A stretch of DNA of 64,000 nt from F23-D06 sp045132055. Its GTDB lineage: Bacteria > Bacteroidota > Bacteroidia > Bacteroidales > WCHB1-69. Where the stretch lies: contig JBGURP010000033.1 in assembly GCA_045132055.1 (NCBI GenBank), positions 310,001 to 374,000 on the forward strand, written 5' to 3'. The notes under the pieces were generated by a model, which was given only the letters and a program-made list of their open reading frames with translations, searched no databases and was not told where the DNA came from. Positions within the stretch are counted from its first letter, which is position 1. Each line of letters begins with the position of its first letter. The position numbers were made by a program, and so were the translations under genes. Shown here one piece after another: positions 59,946 through 64,000 of the stretch.

Positions 59946-60136
59946 CAATCTTGAAAGTGGGTTTGTCAAGGGGTTTATGAAAAATTTTTTCTCCTTAATT
60001 ATTAGTAACTTACGAAAAATCAACACGTTGATTTAATAATTAATTGTTAAACGGTGTTGTTGAATTTGGAAGTTTTTTGCTGTTTATGAATAAAAAATTA
60101 ATTATTTTATCAAGAGGCAGGTACCTCCTTTTTTCT

Positions 60137-60144
60137 TATTTTTG
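60137..60144 (+). promoter_or_regulatory. Minus-7 box (TATTTTTG) for the M3 peptidase gene
   Basis: Plus-strand TAnnTTTG match 24 bases before the ATG. Confidence 0.6.
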
Positions 60145-60168
60145 CAACCTAATTTTTAAAGTCGTATT

Positions 60169-62286
60169 ATGAAAAGCAACCTTGTTATTATGAGTATCGT
60201 TATCGCAGGCATCGTGTGTGGCGCCTGTCACAAGAAAGAGGAATCTGCTTTGAAAGACAATCCTTTCATGCAGGAATGGAACACGCCGTACGGAGTTCCG
60301 CCGTTTGACAAGATTAAAACAGAGCACTATCTGCCTGCCTTTGAAGAAGGTATGCGTCAGCAGAAGGAGGCTATAGATAATATTGTGAACAATACTGAGG
60401 AGCCCACCTTTGGCAATACCATCATCCCGCTGGAATACAGTGACGAACTGTTGAGCAAGGTTAGTGCGGTGTTCTTCAACCTGTTGGAATGCTGCAATAG
60501 TGATGAAATGGAAAAGCTGGCCGATACGCTCATGCCGCTTTATTCTCAACACGGAGATGATATCATGCTGAATGAGAAATTGTTCCAGCGCGTAAAGAAA
60601 GTGTATGAAAACAGAGACAAGGAGAATCTGAATCCCGAGCAGCTCCGTCTGCTGGATGAGACTTACAAAGGCTTTGTCCGTGGTGGTGCCAATGTGCCTG
60701 CCAGCAAACAGGCCCGCTTCCGTGAGATCAATACCAAACTTGCCACTCTGACGCAGAAGTTTGGCAGCAATGTGCTGAAAGCCACCAATAGTTATCAGTT
60801 GGTTGTTTCTGATAAGGCCAAGTTGGACGGTTTGACCGAGCAGCAACTCCAGAATGCCGCAGCACTTGGAAACGAGAAAGCGGAAACCAAGGGCAAGTAT
60901 GTGTTTACGCTGGATATGCCTACGCTTGAGCCGTTTCTGATGAACTGCAAGGACCGTGATTTGCGCAAGGAAATCTGGACCGCTTATTCTACCCGTTGCC
61001 TGGGCGGCGAGTTTGACAATGAGAAAATTATCAACGAAATAGTGAACCTCCGCTTGGAGAAAGCCAATATTTTGGGCTATGATAATTATGCCAACTATGT
61101 ATTGGACGACTGTATGGCCAAGAATGCTGACAATGTGTATGCCCTGCTGAAGCAGGTGTGGACTCCCGCCCTGGCCAAGGCCAAAGAAGAGGCTGCCCTT
61201 TATCAGAAAATGATTGACAAGGAACGCGGTGGTTTCAAGTTGGAGCCATACGACTGGCGTTACTATTGTGAGAAGCTGCGCAAAGAGAAATACGACCTGA
61301 ATGATGACGACATCCGTCCGTACTTTTCTATCGATACGGCCCGCAAAGGTCTTTTCATGGTTTGTGAGAATTTGTACGGCTTGACATTCAAGGAGAATAA
61401 GGATATTCCAGTATATCAGGAGGATGTGAAAGTTTATGAAGTACTGGACCACAACGAGGTGATAGCTATCGTCTATATGGACTTCTTCCCGCGAGCGTCC
61501 AAACGCAGTGGCGCCTGGATGACCAATTTTCGCGAACAATACTACACACGTGAAGGTGAAAACATCATCCCAGTGGTCTCTTTGGTGTTTAACTTCACCA
61601 AACCTTCTGGCGACAAGCCTTCCATGCTGAATATTGATGAAGTGCAGACCTTGTTCCATGAGTTCGGTCACGCGCTCCATAGCATCTTGTCGCGCTGCCA
61701 TTATCGCTCCCTGTCCGGAACCAACGTGCCGCGCGACTATGTGGAGATGCCTTCGCAGTTCATGGAGCACTTTGCCTTTGAGCCGCAGGTGCTGAAGATG
61801 TATGCCAACCACTACAAGACGGGAGAGAACATTCCGGAAGCGTTGGTTAAAAAGATTGAAGCGGCTTCTACGTATGGTCAGGGCTTCATCAACACTGAAC
61901 TGCTTGCAGCCTCTTTGCTGGATATGGACTATCACACCATCAAATCCAAAACCAGCATCAAGTTGCCGGATTTCGAGAATCAGCAAATGGATGCCATCGG
62001 CCTGATCCCGTCTATCATTTCCCGTTACAGAAGCCCGTACTTCCAGCATGTTTTCGCTGGTGGATACGGCGCAGGCTATTACAGCTACACTTGGTCGGCT
62101 GTGCTCGACAACGACGCGTATGAGGCATTCAAGGAGAATGGTGTCTTTGACCAGACCACAGCAACAGCTTTCCGTACCAACATCTTGGAACGTGGCAATA
62201 CGGACGACGCAATGAATCTTTACGTTGCATTCCGCGGTCACGAACCCTCCATTGAGCCGCTTTTGAAGAACAGAGGACTGAAATAA
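60169..62286 (+). CDS. M3 family metallopeptidase (Dcp/oligopeptidase-like) lipoprotein
   Basis: This 705-residue zinc peptidase matches peptidyl-dipeptidase Dcp and oligopeptidase A. The zinc site HEFGH is at residues 497-501, with the third ligand in YVEMPSQFMEH, and the substrate-binding stretch FAGGYGAGYYSYTWS follows. A lipobox (VCGAC, Cys20) places it on the membrane facing the periplasm, where it would trim short peptides. The stop is one base before the ligA ATG, so the two genes are probably co-transcribed. Confidence 0.92.
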   Translation: MKSNLVIMSIVIAGIVCGACHKKEESALKDNPFMQEWNTPYGVPPFDKIKTEHYLPAFEEGMRQQKEAIDNIVNNTEEPTFGNTIIPLEYSDELLSKVSAVFFNLLECCNSDEMEKLADTLMPLYSQHGDDIMLNEKLFQRVKKVYENRDKENLNPEQLRLLDETYKGFVRGGANVPASKQARFREINTKLATLTQKFGSNVLKATNSYQLVVSDKAKLDGLTEQQLQNAAALGNEKAETKGKYVFTLDMPTLEPFLMNCKDRDLRKEIWTAYSTRCLGGEFDNEKIINEIVNLRLEKANILGYDNYANYVLDDCMAKNADNVYALLKQVWTPALAKAKEEAALYQKMIDKERGGFKLEPYDWRYYCEKLRKEKYDLNDDDIRPYFSIDTARKGLFMVCENLYGLTFKENKDIPVYQEDVKVYEVLDHNEVIAIVYMDFFPRASKRSGAWMTNFREQYYTREGENIIPVVSLVFNFTKPSGDKPSMLNIDEVQTLFHEFGHALHSILSRCHYRSLSGTNVPRDYVEMPSQFMEHFAFEPQVLKMYANHYKTGENIPEALVKKIEAASTYGQGFINTELLAASLLDMDYHTIKSKTSIKLPDFENQQMDAIGLIPSIISRYRSPYFQHVFAGGYGAGYYSYTWSAVLDNDAYEAFKENGVFDQTTATAFRTNILERGNTDDAMNLYVAFRGHEPSIEPLLKNRGLK

Positions 62287-62287
62287 T

Positions 62288-64000
62288 ATGAACGACATCC
62301 AGCAGGAAATTGCCCGTCTCTCCGAGGAGATCAATCGTCACAACTATTATTATTATATGTTGGACGATCCGAAGATCAGCGACTACGATTTTGATCAGTT
62401 GCTGCAGCGGCTCATTGACTTGGAGCGGCAGTATCCTGAATATGTCAGGCCCGACAGTCCCACACAGCGGGTGGGTGGCACCATCACCAAGCAGTTTGAG
62501 AGTGCTGCGCACATCTATCCGATGCTGTCGCTGGGCAACACATACTCGGAGGGCGACCTGACAGAGTTTGACACTCGCGTGCACGATTTGCTGAACGGGC
62601 CTGTGGAGTATGTGTGCGAGCTGAAATACGACGGCGTGGCCATCAGCTTGATTTACGAACAGGGCATCCTCACACGTGCGGTCACGCGCGGCGACGGCAC
62701 ACGCGGTGATGTGGTGACTGCCAACGTGAAGACCATTGGCTCCGTGCCGCTGAGTCTTACAGGCGATTTTCCAGACCTGCTCGAGGCCCGTGGTGAGATT
62801 ATCATGCCCTTCGACAGCTTCAACGCGCTGAATGCTGAGCGCGAAGAGATAGGGGAACAGCCTTTTGCCAACCCGCGCAACGCGGCCTCCGGTAGTCTCA
62901 AGTTGCAGAACTCTGCCGAAGTGGCCAAGCGTGGACTGAGTTTCAAACTCTATTACGCGTTGGGCGAAAATCTGCCTGAAAACAACCACTACGACCGTTT
63001 GCGCAAGCTCCATGAGTGGGGCTTCCGTTTTCCGGATGTGATGGAGAAGGTGGACGGGCTTCCCGGCGTGCTGGAGTTTATCCGCACATGGGATGTCCAG
63101 CGCAAGAGCTTGCCGTATCCTATTGACGGCATCGTTATCAAAGTGAATGACTTCGCGCAGCAGCAGCAGGTGGGCGCCACGGCCAAGAGCCCGCGCTGGG
63201 CCATTGCCTACAAGTTCAAGGCTGAGCGTGTATCTACGCCGCTGTTGAGTGTCGATTTCCAGGTGGGGCGTACGGGTATTATCACGCCCGTGGCCAATCT
63301 CAAACCCGTGAGTCTGGCCGGCACCGTGGTGAAGCGCGCCACGCTCAATAACCGCGACTTCATCGCTGACATGGATATCCGCGAGGGCGACTTTCTGTTT
63401 GTGGAGAAAGGTGGCGAGATCATCCCCAAGATTGTGGGGGTGGACATGGAGAAGCGTGCTCCGGAGGCTCACCCCGTGCGTTTTGTGGAGGTGTGCCCTG
63501 TCTGTGGCACGCCGCTGGTGCAAAATGAGGGCGAGGCGGGCGTTTTCTGTCCTAACGAACTGCACTGTGCCCCTCAGATTAGGGGGCGCTTGGAGCATTT
63601 TATTTCCCGCAAGGCCATGAACATCGATTCGCTCGGCGAAGGCAAAATAGAAGTGCTCTATTCGCAGGGACTCGTGCGCAATGCCGCCGATTTGTACGAT
63701 TTGACATTTGACAAATTGTTCGGGTTGGAAAAGGTGATAGAAGATGAGAATGGCAAGAGCAAGACACTCAGCTTCAAGGAGAAGACAACGCAAAACATAC
63801 TCAATGGCATTGAGCAGTCCAAAAATGTTCCCTTTGAGCGGGTGCTATATGCGTTGGGTATGCGGTTTGTGGGCGAAGTGACGGCCAAGAAATTGGCTCG
63901 CCAGTTCAAGAATATTGACGCTATTGCCAGCGCCACCAAGGAGGAGTTGATAGAGGTGGAGGATGTAGGAGAGCGCGTGGCGGAAAGCATTATACAATAT
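62288..64000 (+). CDS. ligA: NAD-dependent DNA ligase, 5' part (cut by window edge)
   Basis: The first 571 residues of LigA are present. The Ia domain (NYYYYMLDDPKISDYDFDQLL) is followed by the adenylation domain with the catalytic Lys113 in ELKYDGVAIS, then RGDGTRGDVVT and GEIIMP. The OB fold comes next (VGRTGIITPVANL, ATLNN), then a zinc finger (CPVCGTPL, CPNELHC) and the start of the helix-hairpin-helix domain. The BRCT domain lies outside. The enzyme seals nicks in replication and repair. Confidence 0.95.
   Translation, partial: MNDIQQEIARLSEEINRHNYYYYMLDDPKISDYDFDQLLQRLIDLERQYPEYVRPDSPTQRVGGTITKQFESAAHIYPMLSLGNTYSEGDLTEFDTRVHDLLNGPVEYVCELKYDGVAISLIYEQGILTRAVTRGDGTRGDVVTANVKTIGSVPLSLTGDFPDLLEARGEIIMPFDSFNALNAEREEIGEQPFANPRNAASGSLKLQNSAEVAKRGLSFKLYYALGENLPENNHYDRLRKLHEWGFRFPDVMEKVDGLPGVLEFIRTWDVQRKSLPYPIDGIVIKVNDFAQQQQVGATAKSPRWAIAYKFKAERVSTPLLSVDFQVGRTGIITPVANLKPVSLAGTVVKRATLNNRDFIADMDIREGDFLFVEKGGEIIPKIVGVDMEKRAPEAHPVRFVEVCPVCGTPLVQNEGEAGVFCPNELHCAPQIRGRLEHFISRKAMNIDSLGEGKIEVLYSQGLVRNAADLYDLTFDKLFGLEKVIEDENGKSKTLSFKEKTTQNILNGIEQSKNVPFERVLYALGMRFVGEVTAKKLARQFKNIDAIASATKEELIEVEDVGERVAESIIQY

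Larger units (their letters stand above)
59735..60168. other. 434-base divergent intergenic region
   Basis: The half nearest 59735 is the transcribed leader of the minus-strand unit, from a TATTTTTG box at 59938-59945 with a TTG 21 bases upstream. It holds no ATG-started reading frame and no riboswitch I recognise. The other half is very AT-rich. It contains the dyad AAATCAAC-AC-GTTGATTT at 60017-60034, which could be a regulator site, and the promoter of the M3 peptidase gene. Confidence 0.6.

Noticed and set aside
60136..62334. A 732-codon open frame on the minus strand across the M3 peptidase gene
   Set aside because: It is antisense to a gene with intact zinc motifs and its translation is a long low-information shadow. 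Similar long antisense frames over parC, recQ, ligA and rnr were rejected for the same reason.

Overview
The window comes from a Bacteroidales-type Bacteroidota genome, probably an anaerobe. The evidence is the TAnnTTTG minus-7 promoter box before most genes, the lack of Shine-Dalgarno sites, two proteins with type IX secretion signals (types A and B), an Oar-like TonB-dependent receptor, DUF4296, DUF1573 and BatA-type proteins, meso-diaminopimelate dehydrogenase, and the lysine-fermentation enzymes Kal and Kce. The species cannot be named from this sequence. No CRISPR array, prophage, rRNA or intact insertion sequence was seen.

Layout. 1-12 kb, mostly minus strand: the 5' part of an EF-G gene, a DUF4412-like exported protein, a di-heme peroxidase overlapping parC, DUF4296 lipoprotein, CCA-adding enzyme, a PNGase F-like amidase, a divergent chorismate synthase, an SDR and a cysteate/threonine synthase-like enzyme. 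12-20 kb: TonB receptor, alpha/beta hydrolase, DUF819 membrane protein, dnaK. 20-32 kb: T9SS type A VCBS protein, M23/LysM peptidase, recQ, exported proteins including a 943-residue T9SS type B protein, a helix-hairpin-helix protein, queA, and tRNA-Pro and tRNA-Arg. 32-49 kb: ECF sigma factor with a membrane partner, pepD, BatA-like protein, ddh, an RlmI-like methyltransferase, DUF1846, kal-kce, a thioredoxin-fold protein, rnr, apbE, a Mur-ligase-family protein, DUF1573. 49-64 kb: a ResB/CcsA fusion, two gene remnants, two thiol-oxidoreductase-linked secreted gene pairs, nnrDE fusion, radC, DUF58, an M3 peptidase lipoprotein and the first 571 codons of ligA.

Most genes are housekeeping (translation, tRNA processing, DNA repair and topology, envelope). 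The unusual layer is repeat DNA. First, degenerate tandem arrays with units of 7, 8 or 9 bp occupy short intergenic gaps, and in at least six cases they begin at, or within about 13 bp of, a stop codon. In several the stop codon lies inside a repeat unit, and heptamer blocks also lie inside coding sequence. Second, a dispersed palindrome family (GAGACGC...GCGTCTC) has five copies. Three sit in one reading frame inside the sigma-factor partner gene, one forms the C-terminus of ApbE in the same frame, and one follows dnaK. A different palindrome lies in an ORF6N-type remnant. These elements are the best candidates in the window for an undescribed system. Other points of interest are a sigma-54-like promoter before dnaK, near-leaderless genes, a lipoprotein with twin CX3CX3C motifs, and a chorismate synthase that has lost several family motifs.
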